64,000 bases of DNA from Flavobacteriales bacterium (GCA_025210805.1 JAOAQX010000034.1:114736-178735), one strand, 5' to 3'; numbered from the stretch's first letter, positions 8,179 through 17,171 are shown. The notes: generated from the letters alone by a model not told the origin. Translations and numbers: made by a program.

Positions 8179-10029
8179 ATGAAAAACTATATTACAATCA
8201 TACTGTTTCTTTGTTCTAGCCAAATTTTTGGACAAAATAATGAACTCTTCAGAATTGTCGAAAATGGCAAAATTGGATACATAAATGTTAAAGGGGAAAC
8301 TATTATTCATCCAAAGTATATTGAAGCAAGTGTTTTCAGTGAAGGGCTAGCCTCTTTTAGAATAAACGGTCAATATGGATTTATTAATTCTAAAGATGAA
8401 ATAATTTTACCAGCGATTTATGATTTCGTAGGTAGTTTTCGCAATGGAATTGTAGATGTTTACAACGACAACGAAGTCCGGTTTATAAACAAAAAGGGTG
8501 AAAGAGTTTTACCCAAAGATTTTAAATCTATTCGTTTTATAGATAAGAACAATTGTGTATTTACAACTACAAAAGGAAAATCAGGGATCTACAACTTTAC
8601 TAATTCTTCAATAATTTTTCAATCAAAAAATTATCATATTGGTGACTTTAGCAATGGTTTAGCTGTTGTTACAAAAAATCGGAATAAAAACCCCAAGTAT
8701 GGAGTGATTGATAAAAAAGGAAACTTTATTGTCAAATTCGGGAAGTATTCTAATATTAAAAAATTTAAAAACGGCTATGCTACAGTAGATATTGATGATA
8801 AAAAAAATAAAGATGAAGTCATTGATGGTGTAATTAATACAAACGGTGACTTATTGTTTAAAAGACCTCATGAAAACAACTCATATCTTGACAAAGATTT
8901 TCACAATGGATTTTCAATTGTCAAACTATATAAATATTGGATACCTGAAAAAAATGGAGTGCTTTCCTCTGAAAAATCTTATCAAGGATTTGTGAATTTA
9001 AATGGTGAAGTTGTATTTAATGATACTCTTATAAAATACGTTTATGACTTTTCAGACAATAGAGCTTTTATTGAAGATCACGATAGAAATTATTATGTAG
9101 TTGACACAAATTTCAATATTCTAAACGAGAAACCATTTGAAAATGTAAAAGATAATGGATTTAGAAATGGATATGCAATTGTAGAATCTGATAAAGGTTG
9201 GGGTATTATTGATGTGAATATGAATTATGTTGTAAAACCAGAGTTTGAATATATTCATGGTTTAGGAATAAATGATAATCTATTCTTTTTTGGAATTGAA
9301 GAGTCTGATTATTCACGACTTTACGGTATTAAAAACCTAAAAGGAAAAACAATTTGCCCACCTATCATTGAAGATTTAAATGCAAAAGGATTTCAAAATG
9401 GTCTGCTTAAAGTAGTTATAAATAAAAAACTGGCTTATCTGAATTTGAATGGAGATATTGTTTGGCAAAAAAAGCAATCAAACAGTAAGAAAAGTAATCA
9501 TGTAAATATTACACATCTTAACAGAGGGTATTTTTATGCATATTCTAAAGTAACTGATGCTGAAAATAATAGTGGAGGCTGGGCAGTATCACATAATGAA
9601 CCTGCTCCCTTAAAATCAAATCAAAAAAATAAATTAGCCGTAATAGTGGAGGATTTGAAGCTTTATATCCGTAATTATTCCAAAGACACAATTGAATTCA
9701 ACGCTCAAGACAGCAGACTTTACATGAAACTACAAGCCAAAAACAAAAATGGTGTTTGGAAGGATATTGAATATCTACCAAGTAGTTGGTGCGGTAATAG
9801 CTATCATAGAATAGAACTGCCACCTAACAATTATTGGCAATTTGATTTACCGAAATATGAAGGCGATTTTAAGACTTTATTTAGGGCAGAATTAATGTAT
9901 ATCAATCCTACCACCAAAAAAGAAAAAGTCATTTACAGTAATGAATTCGATGGACATGTAAATCCAGGGCAGTTTTGGAGAATGCCAGAATATACTCCAA
10001 GAGGAATTATGGATCCATATTATGATTAA
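8179..10029 (+). CDS. Secreted WG-repeat protein
   Basis: A 616-residue exported protein. Residues 1-19 are a signal peptide (MKNYITIILFLCSSQIFGQ). Residues about 25-450 are built of WG (KWG) repeats of roughly 40-55 residues, each with a pattern such as GKIGYINVKGE, followed by IIHPKY and then a FSEGLASF-like strand. At least eight degenerate copies are seen, with GWGIID near residue 342 as the clearest. WG repeats form beta-propeller-like or beta-rich surfaces and are common in Bacteroidota; their ligands are mostly unknown. The last 150 residues are not WG repeats and contain a tryptophan-rich part (SSWCGNSYH, PGQFWRMPEY). No type IX sorting domain is seen. Confidence 0.85.
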   Translation: MKNYITIILFLCSSQIFGQNNELFRIVENGKIGYINVKGETIIHPKYIEASVFSEGLASFRINGQYGFINSKDEIILPAIYDFVGSFRNGIVDVYNDNEVRFINKKGERVLPKDFKSIRFIDKNNCVFTTTKGKSGIYNFTNSSIIFQSKNYHIGDFSNGLAVVTKNRNKNPKYGVIDKKGNFIVKFGKYSNIKKFKNGYATVDIDDKKNKDEVIDGVINTNGDLLFKRPHENNSYLDKDFHNGFSIVKLYKYWIPEKNGVLSSEKSYQGFVNLNGEVVFNDTLIKYVYDFSDNRAFIEDHDRNYYVVDTNFNILNEKPFENVKDNGFRNGYAIVESDKGWGIIDVNMNYVVKPEFEYIHGLGINDNLFFFGIEESDYSRLYGIKNLKGKTICPPIIEDLNAKGFQNGLLKVVINKKLAYLNLNGDIVWQKKQSNSKKSNHVNITHLNRGYFYAYSKVTDAENNSGGWAVSHNEPAPLKSNQKNKLAVIVEDLKLYIRNYSKDTIEFNAQDSRLYMKLQAKNKNGVWKDIEYLPSSWCGNSYHRIELPPNNYWQFDLPKYEGDFKTLFRAELMYINPTTKKEKVIYSNEFDGHVNPGQFWRMPEYTPRGIMDPYYD

Positions 10030-10154
10030 GATGTAATTTGAATTTCGTTTTATTACTCATCGTAAATATTTTATGGTTTTTTGAAGAATCATCGTATGGT
10101 AATAAAAAGTAATTTGTTTTTGATGGTCTGAATTAATATTACCACACACACATA

Positions 10155-10190
10155 AAAAAAGAGCCATGAAAAAAAATTCATAACTCTCTT
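10155..10190 (-). terminator. Probable terminator after tRNA-Ala
   Basis: Read on the minus strand, an AAGAG...CTCTT stem, extended by ATGAA/TTCAT around a T-rich loop, is followed by a run of T. It lies just beyond the 3' end of the tRNA and fits a rho-independent terminator, although the stem is interrupted. Confidence 0.5.
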
Positions 10191-10199
10191 AAAAACAAG

Positions 10200-10273
10200 T
10201 GGAGAAGATGGGACTCGAACCCACGACCTCTTGACTGCCAGTCAAGCACTCTAGCCAGCTGAGCTACATCCCC
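10200..10273 (-). tRNA. tRNA-Ala (anticodon GGC)
   Basis: On the minus strand the segment folds as a full cloverleaf: acceptor GGGGATG pairing with CTTCTCC, a D arm with AGCTCAGCTGGCTAGAG, an anticodon stem CTTGA/TCAAG around the loop CTGGCAG (anticodon GGC), and a T arm GTGGG-TTCGAGT-CCCAT. A discriminator A follows. CCA does not appear to be encoded. The acceptor stem has one T-T mismatch at the sixth pair. GGC reads Ala GCC/GCU codons. Confidence 0.92.
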
Positions 10274-10381
10274 AATTGGAAGGCAAATATAACAAAGAAA
10301 AACCAAAAATTGTTTTGATTCTCTGGCTTTTTATTTGCTATTCACTTAATACTTTGACAATCTTATTCTTGAAAACGAAGA

Positions 10382-11131
10382 CTAGAAAGTATAAACCAGT
10401 CCATTGGTAAACTTGTATAATACTTTAGGAATATTTACGGGTGGTTGTGCATCATAACTCCATAGCAAACTCGTATTAAACGCTAAATTTTTAAAGATTT
10501 TCAGTACAAGCATCATATCTGTACTCACACGATAGTCTGAAAAATCTGACAAATTTGGTTGAAAATACGTGGTATTTACCAAAGAAACATGCTCATTAAA
10601 GAAAAAGCTAAAAGACACATAAGTACTTAAACGAAGATCATCAAAACGATCTTCATTTTTCACTTTTTCCCATTCTTGCATGATGCTTAACCCTGTATAT
10701 ACTCTGTATTTTTCGTGTTTTGATAATTTATATCTTAAACCAACGCCTAGTAATATTCTAGATTCAAGATCTCGAATTTCATCAAATTGATTTTGCCCAA
10801 AAGCTTCAAGTTTTAATCGAGACTTTAAATCATAATTCAAACGAATATGCTGCGTTCCGTTCTTTACAATTTCTTTGTCATTAGACGTTTTCAGGTTGTA
10901 ATCATTCATTCCCAAAACCAGAACTTTGTCTTTTTTGTATTGCAAACGAATCCTATTGGTCACTAAAACAAAACTATTCTTATTTTCAAGCAATTGAACA
11001 TTAAGTTTTACACTTCCTACCCATCTTTTATTCTGCTCTTTTTGCCTAATTGATTCAATATTCAAAATCTGTCCGTAACTTGATGAAACTGTCATCAAGA
11101 AAAAAGTAAACACCCAAAATATGCGAGTCAT
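10382..11131 (-). CDS. Outer-membrane beta-barrel protein, DUF481-like
   Basis: A 249-residue protein with a signal peptide (MTRIFWVFTFFLMTVSSSYGQ). The mature part is made of alternating strands typical of a small outer-membrane barrel: LKLEAFGQNQFDEI, ILLGVGLRYKLS and YRVYTGLSIMQEWEK, the last resembling DUF481 proteins. It ends in the aromatic residue of GLVYTF, as barrels usually do. The stop is 2 bases before the start of... the PhnA-like gene lies immediately upstream on the same strand, so the two may be co-transcribed, though no shared function is apparent. The exact barrel family is uncertain. Confidence 0.75.
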   Translation of the reverse strand: MTRIFWVFTFFLMTVSSSYGQILNIESIRQKEQNKRWVGSVKLNVQLLENKNSFVLVTNRIRLQYKKDKVLVLGMNDYNLKTSNDKEIVKNGTQHIRLNYDLKSRLKLEAFGQNQFDEIRDLESRILLGVGLRYKLSKHEKYRVYTGLSIMQEWEKVKNEDRFDDLRLSTYVSFSFFFNEHVSLVNTTYFQPNLSDFSDYRVSTDMMLVLKIFKNLAFNTSLLWSYDAQPPVNIPKVLYKFTNGLVYTF

Positions 11132-11133
11132 TT

Positions 11134-11712
11134 TTATTGATTTTTTGGTTGCTTTTTTACAAACTCTGTTTTTATCATAATGGTTTGCCCTTCTACTTTT
11201 CCTTCAATATAACCTGCATCATTTTGGTCTAATCGAATTCTTCTAACGGCATAACCTTGTTTTGCTTTAAAGCTTCCACTTCCTTTTACTTGAAGATCTT
11301 TTACAAGTGTTACTGTGTCTCCTGCTTCTAGCACGTTTCCATGAGCGTCTTTATGTATCAGCTTAGCTACAGGCTGCCATTCTGCCCACTCTTGAATTTC
11401 TTCTTCAAGGTAAAGCATATCTATTAATCCTGATGCCCAATTCTCTTGCTCCAATCTTTTTAACATACGATATGCAACCACTTTTACAGCGTTTGTTTCA
11501 TTCCACATGCTTTCGTTCAAAGGTCTCCAATGATTGGGTTCTACATCAGAGTCACCATTATATTGACTCCAACATTCTTGACAAAAAACGACTTGATTTT
11601 CTGGAATTTCTTCTTTTCTTGGTTCTATAATTTTTCCAGATAAATTCTCTGTATTCCCACAGAGTTCACAACAATTCCCACTTCTATCTTCTAGAGCTTG
11701 GATCAAATTCAT
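11134..11712 (-). CDS. PhnA/YjdM-like zinc-ribbon protein
   Basis: A 192-residue cytoplasmic protein of the PhnA (YjdM) family. An N-terminal zinc ribbon has two CxxC-type pairs (CELCGN near residue 15 and CQECW near residue 44). The C-terminal third is the PhnA domain, with DAHGNVLEAGDTVTLVKDL and KGSGSFKAKQG. Despite the name given to Escherichia coli phnA, the family is not part of the phosphonate lyase machinery and its role is unsettled. A helical linker (about residues 65-120) joins the domains, as in other Bacteroidota homologues. It sits 5 bases after the holin-like gene on the same strand. Confidence 0.88.
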   Translation of the reverse strand: MNLIQALEDRSGNCCELCGNTENLSGKIIEPRKEEIPENQVVFCQECWSQYNGDSDVEPNHWRPLNESMWNETNAVKVVAYRMLKRLEQENWASGLIDMLYLEEEIQEWAEWQPVAKLIHKDAHGNVLEAGDTVTLVKDLQVKGSGSFKAKQGYAVRRIRLDQNDAGYIEGKVEGQTIMIKTEFVKKQPKNQ

Positions 11713-11717
11713 ATAAC

Positions 11718-12059
11718 TTATTTTTCTTCAATAAATGCATAAAATAAGGATTGTAATACTGATAATAAAATGGAAAACAGAAAAGCCCACCAAAATCCAT
11801 CAACATGAAAACCACTTATTAGACTATCAACCAATAAAATAATTGCTGCATTAATTACCAAAAGAAATAGTCCAAGACTAAAGATTGTAATAGGTAAAGT
11901 AAGTAGCACCATTATTGGGCGTACAAATATTCGCAAAATTGCTAAAACTAAGGCAACAATTAGTGAAGATTTCCACCCCTGAACTTGAACACCGGGCATA
12001 TATTCTGCCAACACGAGCACGATTAAGGCGGTAAATAATAATTTTAAAATTGTTTTCAT
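11718..12059 (-). CDS. Small membrane protein, phage-holin superfamily IV-like
   Basis: A 113-residue integral membrane protein from the Met at 12059. An earlier in-frame start adds a polar tail that does not fit. Four hydrophobic segments are visible, with the conserved NAAIILLVDSLISGFHVDGFWWAF region in the second half, as in the mycobacterial 4-TM holin family that is widespread in bacteria outside phages. No endolysin or phage genes are nearby, so a role in phage lysis is unlikely. The actual function is unknown. Confidence 0.85.
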   Translation of the reverse strand: MKTILKLLFTALIVLVLAEYMPGVQVQGWKSSLIVALVLAILRIFVRPIMVLLTLPITIFSLGLFLLVINAAIILLVDSLISGFHVDGFWWAFLFSILLSVLQSLFYAFIEEK

Positions 12060-12267
12060 CAACTTATATTTAATTGTATTTCTTATCCAAAGGTAAGAAA
12101 TCAAGCATTTATAGAGATCATACTTTTTACATATTTAATAATTAATTGATAAAGTTTTAAACCCTTTTCTACTCTAGCATAGAAAAATTGACAGATATTT
12201 CCCCATTGCCTGTTATATTGTTAAAAAAATATTTAAATAGGATGTTTTTCAGCGCTATAGATAAAGT

Positions 12268-12735
12268 CTATTTCAATAACACTCGAATATCCGAGTGATT
12301 TTTCCCTTCCTTGATCCCTACTGCTTTTGTCTCTATAATTCCATTTGACAAATGTCTGTATGTAATAAAACGGGGGTAAGCAGAAAATTTATTCCGAAAA
12401 GTTAACATTTTCTCATTATGCTGATTTAATTCAAAAAAAGCTTCTTTACTCACTCCTTCACTGCTAGATTTCACGCTTAGAAAAATCTTTTTGTTTACAT
12501 AGCCTATATTCATTTCTTGAGAATAAACAGTATCCACATCATTCAAAATCATACTTCCAGTTCCAAAAAAGTGTTTTTTTTCGGAATCCCATTTCCAATT
12601 TTCATATAATACGTATTGCTCTCCATTGTAGTGCCACTCACCTGTGATCCAAGAATATTTTTCAAGATCAATTTTTTCATAGTTACTACAAGAATTAAAT
12701 ACTACTAAAATGAATAAGGACAAAAACCATTTCAT
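12268..12735 (-). CDS. Putative lipoprotein, DUF6265-like
   Basis: A 155-residue lipoprotein. The signal peptide MKWFLSLFILVVFNSC ends in a lipobox Cys at residue 16. The mature part begins with YSWITGEWHYNG and continues as strands (FFGTGSMILNDVDTVYSQEMNIGY, FRNKFSAYPRFITY), suggesting a small lipocalin-like or DUF6265-like beta barrel. The opening W-x-x-G-x-W motif is typical of that group. The function is unknown and the family name is tentative. Confidence 0.7.
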   Translation of the reverse strand: MKWFLSLFILVVFNSCSNYEKIDLEKYSWITGEWHYNGEQYVLYENWKWDSEKKHFFGTGSMILNDVDTVYSQEMNIGYVNKKIFLSVKSSSEGVSKEAFFELNQHNEKMLTFRNKFSAYPRFITYRHLSNGIIETKAVGIKEGKNHSDIRVLLK

Positions 12736-12976
12736 AACTTATTTTTCAAAAGTCAAACATCACAGTAAAACCAAATGGCTTTCAAAAAAAGGGACTTATC
12801 ATATTTATAAATCACTTGTTTTGAGATTCAGTTGGTGTTATTACATAAATATCGATAAAATTACTCATCGTAGGGCTATCTCACAAGATATTGATTCTTA
12901 ATAAAAGCAAATATTTATTAATTAAATCCTTTAATAATTAAACAAATTGTTTATTTTTGAAATCAAAATAAAGAAT

Positions 12977-13642
12977 ATGAAGAATATTTCAGATGTTGTA
13001 GAAAAATACTTAAAAGATAAACCATATTTAGCAGAAGCGCTTTCTGAGGGATTAATCAATATATCTTCTTTAGCAAGAAAAATTCAACCAGAAATTGATC
13101 GAGCATTAGGGATAGAAAGCGGAATCCCTGCAATCTCAATGGCTATTAAAAGGCTAGATCTTACAGTTCAAAATAGAATTGCTAGCAGGATGAAAACTGT
13201 TATTGATCATCTTGGGGATATAATTGTAAGAACCGATCTCAGCGGATTTACTTATGCAAACTCTCCTAAACTTGAATCAAAGAAAACAGAAATTTTGATG
13301 AGCTCAAATATCTCCGATGAGAATTTTTGCACTATTTGTCAAGGAGTGTTTGAAAGTAATATTATTTCTTCGCAAAAAATGAAAGAAAAAATACAGAATA
13401 CCCTTGCTAACGAAGAGTTGATTTCTATGAGAGACAATATGGTATCTTTAACTATTCGTCTCCCAAAAGAAAATTCAAATTTACCAGGCTTATACTATTT
13501 CTTTTTCAGACATTTTGCATGGAACAATATCAATATTCTTGAAGTTATTTCTACAACGAATGAATTCACTGTTGTAGTAGATGAATCAATGCTTGAAAGA
13601 GCTTTTTCTACCATTAAGAACATAAAGACTAGCCTAACTTAG
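12977..13642 (+). CDS. Cytoplasmic protein with C-terminal ACT-like domain
   Basis: A 221-residue protein from the Met at 12977; the preceding in-frame residues are low-complexity. The N-terminal part is helical (LAEALSEGLINISSLARKIQ and EIDRALGIESGIPAISMAIKRL). The C-terminal 70 residues (VSLTIRLPKENSNLPGLYYFFFRHFAWNNINILEVISTTNEFTVVVDE... as separate strands) have the beta-alpha-beta order of an ACT domain like that of aspartate kinase. There is no kinase domain. Similar stand-alone proteins occur in Flavobacteriia without known function. It may bind an amino acid or act as a regulator. It is followed by the hairpin-rich region described separately. Confidence 0.75.
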   Translation: MKNISDVVEKYLKDKPYLAEALSEGLINISSLARKIQPEIDRALGIESGIPAISMAIKRLDLTVQNRIASRMKTVIDHLGDIIVRTDLSGFTYANSPKLESKKTEILMSSNISDENFCTICQGVFESNIISSQKMKEKIQNTLANEELISMRDNMVSLTIRLPKENSNLPGLYYFFFRHFAWNNINILEVISTTNEFTVVVDESMLERAFSTIKNIKTSLT

Positions 13643-13689
13643 AATCTTAATTTCTTACTTAAACTCTTATTGTAGTTAACGAAAAAAAA

Positions 13690-13809
13690 TGGCAAAATGC
13701 CAGAAATTGAGAGGCGTAACTCTCTTAAATAAAACATTCACAAAACTCAATTATGGTAAAATATTAATTGAGTAATTTTAGAAGAATGGCGTATAAGCTA
13801 AAATTCTTC
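13690..13809 (+). other. Cluster of inverted repeats; possible structured RNA or 3' UTR
   Basis: Four successive hairpin-capable elements lie between the ACT-like gene and the bidirectional terminator: TGGCA-AAA-TGCCA (13690-13702), GAGAG/CTCTC (13709-13724), ACTCAATTA/TAATTGAGT (13745-13773, 9 perfect pairs), and GAAGAAT/ATTCTTC (13781-13809). A second pairing, TTTTAG/CTAAAA (13776-13781 with 13798-13803), would exclude the last one. No reading frame crosses the segment. It could be a long structured 3' UTR or a small RNA. I know of no matching Rfam family. Confidence 0.4.
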
Positions 13810-13836
13810 GAGCTATATGAAATATATCGACATAAA

Positions 13837-13861
13837 AAAAACCTCCATATTGGAGGTTTTT
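13837..13861. terminator. Bidirectional rho-independent terminator
   Basis: A perfect stem AAAACCTCCA/TGGAGGTTTT around a 3-base loop, flanked by A and T runs on both sides. It can end transcription from the ACT-like gene on the plus strand and from the HU gene on the minus strand, whose stop is 25 bases away. Confidence 0.9.
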
Positions 13862-13885
13862 ATGTTATTTAAGTAACTAGCCTGT

Positions 13886-14158
13886 TTAGTTTACGCTATC
13901 ACTTAAGTCAGAACCCGCTTTAAATTTTACGAGGTTTTTCGCTGGAATAGTAATTGCTTTTCCTGTTTGTGGGTTTCTTCCTTGTCTTTCTTCTCTTCTT
14001 GATACAGAGAAAGAACCGAATCCTACAAGAGCAACTTTATCTCCACCTTTTAGACTAGTAGAAACGGCGTTTGTAAAAGATTCTAATGCTTTTTTAGCTG
14101 CTGCTTTTGAAATTCCTGCATCTGCAGCCATCACATCAATAAGTTCTGATTTGTTCAT
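13886..14158 (-). CDS. HU-family DNA-binding protein
   Basis: A 90-residue histone-like HU protein, the usual length. The N-terminal helices ([21 protein letters not shown]) are followed by the conserved [32 protein letters not shown] region, which includes the DNA-intercalating arm with RNPQTG, and by the family-typical VKFKAG. It bends and compacts DNA as a dimer. The gene is alone on its strand, with its own promoter at 14202-14231 and a strong terminator, as expected for a highly expressed gene. Confidence 0.97.
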   Translation of the reverse strand: MNKSELIDVMAADAGISKAAAKKALESFTNAVSTSLKGGDKVALVGFGSFSVSRREERQGRNPQTGKAITIPAKNLVKFKAGSDLSDSVN

Positions 14159-14201
14159 AATTATTGCTTTTAAATGTTAGTTTATTTTTTTGAACTGAAA
14201 C

Positions 14202-14231
14202 AAATATAGCTCTTATTATCGTAAATACAAG
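14202..14231 (-). promoter_or_regulatory. Promoter of the HU gene
   Basis: On the minus strand, TATATTTG (14202-14209) matches the Bacteroidota -7 element TAnnTTTG. CTTG (14228-14231) lies exactly 19 bases further upstream, where the -33 element TTTG is expected. The HU start codon is 44 bases downstream of the -7 box. Confidence 0.75.
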
Positions 14232-14271
14232 TACTTACCTTTTATTTTGCTTAAAATATCGCCAAAATGCA

Positions 14272-15198
14272 CTATTCATGGTGTCTTTGGGGGATTTTAG
14301 CCGATTTTTCACCTTGATAATTTATGGGAATACGCTCAAAATCCTTTGTATTTAGCGATTCCTTGTGTGCCTTTTGCCACATAAAAGCTATTAATTCTAT
14401 TGATTGTTGAACACTACTTTGTAGGAGAATATGGTTCTTTTTGAAGAAAGCATTCATAAACTCAGATGAAAATCCCTTTTCAAGCTTTCCTTTTCGGGAA
14501 TTAAAGCCAAATACTTTATTAGGCATTTCTTTCTTTAACTCCTCTAGGGATTCATACAATGGTTCTACTTTTTTGTGAGAATCTATAATTACTTCTTGAA
14601 TCACCTCTTTTACATTTCCTTCTGCCCTAATTTCAATTTCCCAGCAGTCTATCTGCGGATAAAATTTTTCATAGAGAACGGTTTCCCAAAAACGATGAAT
14701 ACCATCCCAGCCATTTTCTTGACCATCATAATTTTGAGTGGTATGCAAAGGGACACACATATCAGAAACATAGTGTGCAAGTTCTCCACTATGAAAAATA
14801 ATAAGACTTGTATCCTTTTTTCTAAAAGCATTCACTAGATGATTATAGGATCCCAAAACAGCAAAGGGGACAATTCCTTGTGAATAACATGAAATATCAG
14901 AAGTACAGGAACCCCAATCCTTCTCCCATAACGTTTTTAAATCCATTGTGTCGGCATCCAAATAATGCTTACAAAACTCAAATTGATCTACATTCTTTCT
15001 TTGATCGGGCTTGATACTTTGATCAATCACCGCTAATTGATGAGTCTGGTAAAAATTGAATAATTCTGTTTCAGGCAAACTATATATTGCCCATTCCGTA
15101 ATTTTTTTATGACCAAAAAAGCCCCAAGCCTGTAATTTGTATTGCGGCAAGAAACAGATACACAGTAAAAATATCAGAGATTCAGTATTATATTTCAT
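14272..15198 (-). CDS. Zinc-dependent phospholipase C / S1-P1 nuclease-like protein
   Basis: A 308-residue exported protein with an N-terminal hydrophobic signal (residues about 1-24, ending QAWG). The mature enzyme would begin at the tryptophan of WGFFGHKKI, which in this superfamily supplies the N-terminal zinc ligand. Further zinc ligands are seen in HSGELAHYVSDMCVPLHTT (about residues 148-166: H, H and D) and HRFWE. Members cleave phosphodiesters in phospholipids or single-stranded nucleic acid, so the substrate is uncertain. The C-terminal 100 residues are helical. The gene is divergent from the DUF4056 gene, with a 43-base gap that must hold both promoters. Confidence 0.85.
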   Translation of the reverse strand: MKYNTESLIFLLCICFLPQYKLQAWGFFGHKKITEWAIYSLPETELFNFYQTHQLAVIDQSIKPDQRKNVDQFEFCKHYLDADTMDLKTLWEKDWGSCTSDISCYSQGIVPFAVLGSYNHLVNAFRKKDTSLIIFHSGELAHYVSDMCVPLHTTQNYDGQENGWDGIHRFWETVLYEKFYPQIDCWEIEIRAEGNVKEVIQEVIIDSHKKVEPLYESLEELKKEMPNKVFGFNSRKGKLEKGFSSEFMNAFFKKNHILLQSSVQQSIELIAFMWQKAHKESLNTKDFERIPINYQGEKSAKIPQRHHE

Positions 15199-15241
15199 AA
15201 TTTTTGATTAACATTAAGTTTACATTGAATAAATTTGCATC

Positions 15242-16273
15242 ATGAAAAATTGGATTTTATATGTATTTCTGACCCTATTTTTGATTAGCTCGAGTCTTCT
15301 TGCGAAGGCTCCCATTATTCCGAGCAATAAAATTAAGAAAAATCCTAAAAAGGTGATTCGTGTCTGTTGTTCCTTCGGTGATGGTATCAAAATGAAGGCT
15401 TTTCCGTTCAAAAAAATTTCATCAATTACGGCATATCCGCTAATTGGGAATCATAAATACTTAGGTTCACCAAAGGAGAATAATGGAATTATTTATACGC
15501 AAAAAGGTGGATTTATTGACTTGGCACATACAAGAGATTATGTTGATTGGACTGCTTATTGGTACTCTTTTATCCATTATTATAATGACCTGGATACTAT
15601 TATTGTAAAAAAATTAGGGAAAGAAGCAGGTAGTAAGACAATTCAAATAGATTTACGAAAAAAACTTTCTGAAAACGAAATGATTTCTTTAGCAGGAAGT
15701 ATTGCGTATGACCTCTCCATTTGGCATGAAGTATCTACTTGGTTTGGAGCCTCCTCTGTTCCGCTTATTCACGAAAAAAACTCAAGCTTTTCACCTGAAG
15801 ATCAATACTCCAATCTTCTTGGTGTTGTTATAGGAATGGAAGCAATAAAAAGCCCTTTAGACTTCAATACAGCGGTAACGCAAATACTCGATAGATATCT
15901 TTTAAAGATGATTCCTTCTGTAACAATTGAGGAAACAAAAAATGCATTTAAAAAAGTGGATCAACTATGGTGGGATAGTCGAAAGAGTATTCCCAATAGA
16001 GATTTGGTACTCAAAAGATATATTAACACTCAAAACGAATTACTTCCTTGGCTTATTTCCTCACATTCAGAGCCTATTCCTCTTAAAATTCCATTAGATT
16101 TTAATGATTCTTTAAAAAAATGTGCAATCTTCAAAGTAAAAACGAATCATTTAATAAAGAAAAACAGTGATCTCAAAAAACTCGGCATTGGGAGGGTGAT
16201 AAGTAATCTTGATTTCCCTGTGATTTTAAGATATTTGGAAAAAGAAATAGAAGCCATCGAACAAAAATATTAG
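15242..16273 (+). CDS. DUF4056 exported protein
   Basis: A 343-residue protein with a signal peptide (MKNWILYVFLTLFLISSSLLAKA). It carries DUF4056 marks: VIRVCCSFGDGIK near residue 40 and YTQKGGFIDLAHTRDYVDWT near residue 85, followed by the helical SIAYDLSIWHEVSTWFG. The conserved His/Asp residues of GGFIDLAHTRD and the IWHE motif suggest a metal-dependent or hydrolytic centre, but no activity is established for the family. It is divergently transcribed from a phospholipase/nuclease-like gene, and both are exported. Confidence 0.85.
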   Translation: MKNWILYVFLTLFLISSSLLAKAPIIPSNKIKKNPKKVIRVCCSFGDGIKMKAFPFKKISSITAYPLIGNHKYLGSPKENNGIIYTQKGGFIDLAHTRDYVDWTAYWYSFIHYYNDLDTIIVKKLGKEAGSKTIQIDLRKKLSENEMISLAGSIAYDLSIWHEVSTWFGASSVPLIHEKNSSFSPEDQYSNLLGVVIGMEAIKSPLDFNTAVTQILDRYLLKMIPSVTIEETKNAFKKVDQLWWDSRKSIPNRDLVLKRYINTQNELLPWLISSHSEPIPLKIPLDFNDSLKKCAIFKVKTNHLIKKNSDLKKLGIGRVISNLDFPVILRYLEKEIEAIEQKY

Positions 16274-16319
16274 AAAACCATTACGTCTATTTCAAGCCTA
16301 ATTCACCTTAAAAAAGTAT

Positions 16320-17171
16320 CTATTTCGTTCCACTCAATAATTCGGTTGCCTCAAAAACGACCATTCTGGCATTGGGTTCATTTTCTTGTACCAATTTTTT
16401 TAGATTCATAATTCTATTTTTGTTTACCGATAGAAAAATGATTTTTCTATTATGAGAATAATCTAATCGATCTCCTTGGATGATTGTACCATTAATTCCC
16501 ATTTCTTCAAGAATCTTTATTTGTAGTTCGTGTGGATTTTCTGAGGCAATATGCACTACTTTATTTTGCCTCCTACCTGTTACAATGAGATCAATAAACT
16601 TAGAAGTTGCATAAATAGAAATCATACTCCAAAGTGCAAGCTCTAGGTTTTTAAACACAACTGCTGCCAATATAACTACAACGATATCAATAGCCAAAAT
16701 TATGGTTCCTGGTTTAAAAGTAGTTTTACTACAAACTATTTTAGCAATAATGGTTCCTCCGCCTGCAGATGCCTCACCTAAAAAAATAAGTCCGATCCCT
16801 AAACCAGAAAGTAAACCACCATAGATTGTGGAAAGCAATAAATTTTCACTCAATGCTTCTAAATGAATCACTTCATTAAAAAAATCGATACTTATTGAGA
16901 GCATCAAAATGGCAAGAATTGTCCTTATAGCAAATTGTTTCCCCAAATACCTTATACTCACCAACAAAAGTGGTGCATTTACCAAAAGGAGAAGAATACC
17001 CATGGGGATTTTGAAAAGATAATAAAGAACAATTGCAAGTCCTGCCGTACCGCCCGTTGCAATCTTATTGGGTGAAAGAAAACCAACAACTCCGGCACCT
17101 ACAAGAATGGCTCCCAAAAGAATGAATGCAAGATTCATTAATTCCTTATTCCAGTTGATATTCTTAAACAT
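16320..17171 (-). CDS. YitT-family membrane protein (DUF161/DUF2179)
   Basis: A 283-residue membrane protein from the Met at 17171; the only alternative just upstream is a TTG. Five to six transmembrane segments fill residues about 12-195 (LAFILLGAILVGAGVVGFLSP, GGTAGLAIVLYYLF, ASAGGGTIIAKIV). A cytoplasmic C-terminal DUF2179 domain follows (HELQIKILEEMGINGTII...RKIIFLSVNKNRIMNLKKLV). The YitT architecture is typical and of unknown transport role. The gene stands alone. Confidence 0.93.
   Translation of the reverse strand: MFKNINWNKELMNLAFILLGAILVGAGVVGFLSPNKIATGGTAGLAIVLYYLFKIPMGILLLLVNAPLLLVSIRYLGKQFAIRTILAILMLSISIDFFNEVIHLEALSENLLLSTIYGGLLSGLGIGLIFLGEASAGGGTIIAKIVCSKTTFKPGTIILAIDIVVVILAAVVFKNLELALWSMISIYATSKFIDLIVTGRRQNKVVHIASENPHELQIKILEEMGINGTIIQGDRLDYSHNRKIIFLSVNKNRIMNLKKLVQENEPNARMVVFEATELLSGTK

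Noticed and set aside
11718..12059. Prophage lysis cassette (holin)
   Set aside because: No endolysin, structural or integrase genes lie nearby, and this membrane family is common in non-phage contexts.
12710..12901. A 63-codon plus-strand frame between the lipoprotein and ACT-like genes
   Set aside because: It begins inside the opposite-strand lipoprotein signal sequence, is Lys/His/Tyr-rich in the manner of random AT-rich frames, and has no recognisable motif.
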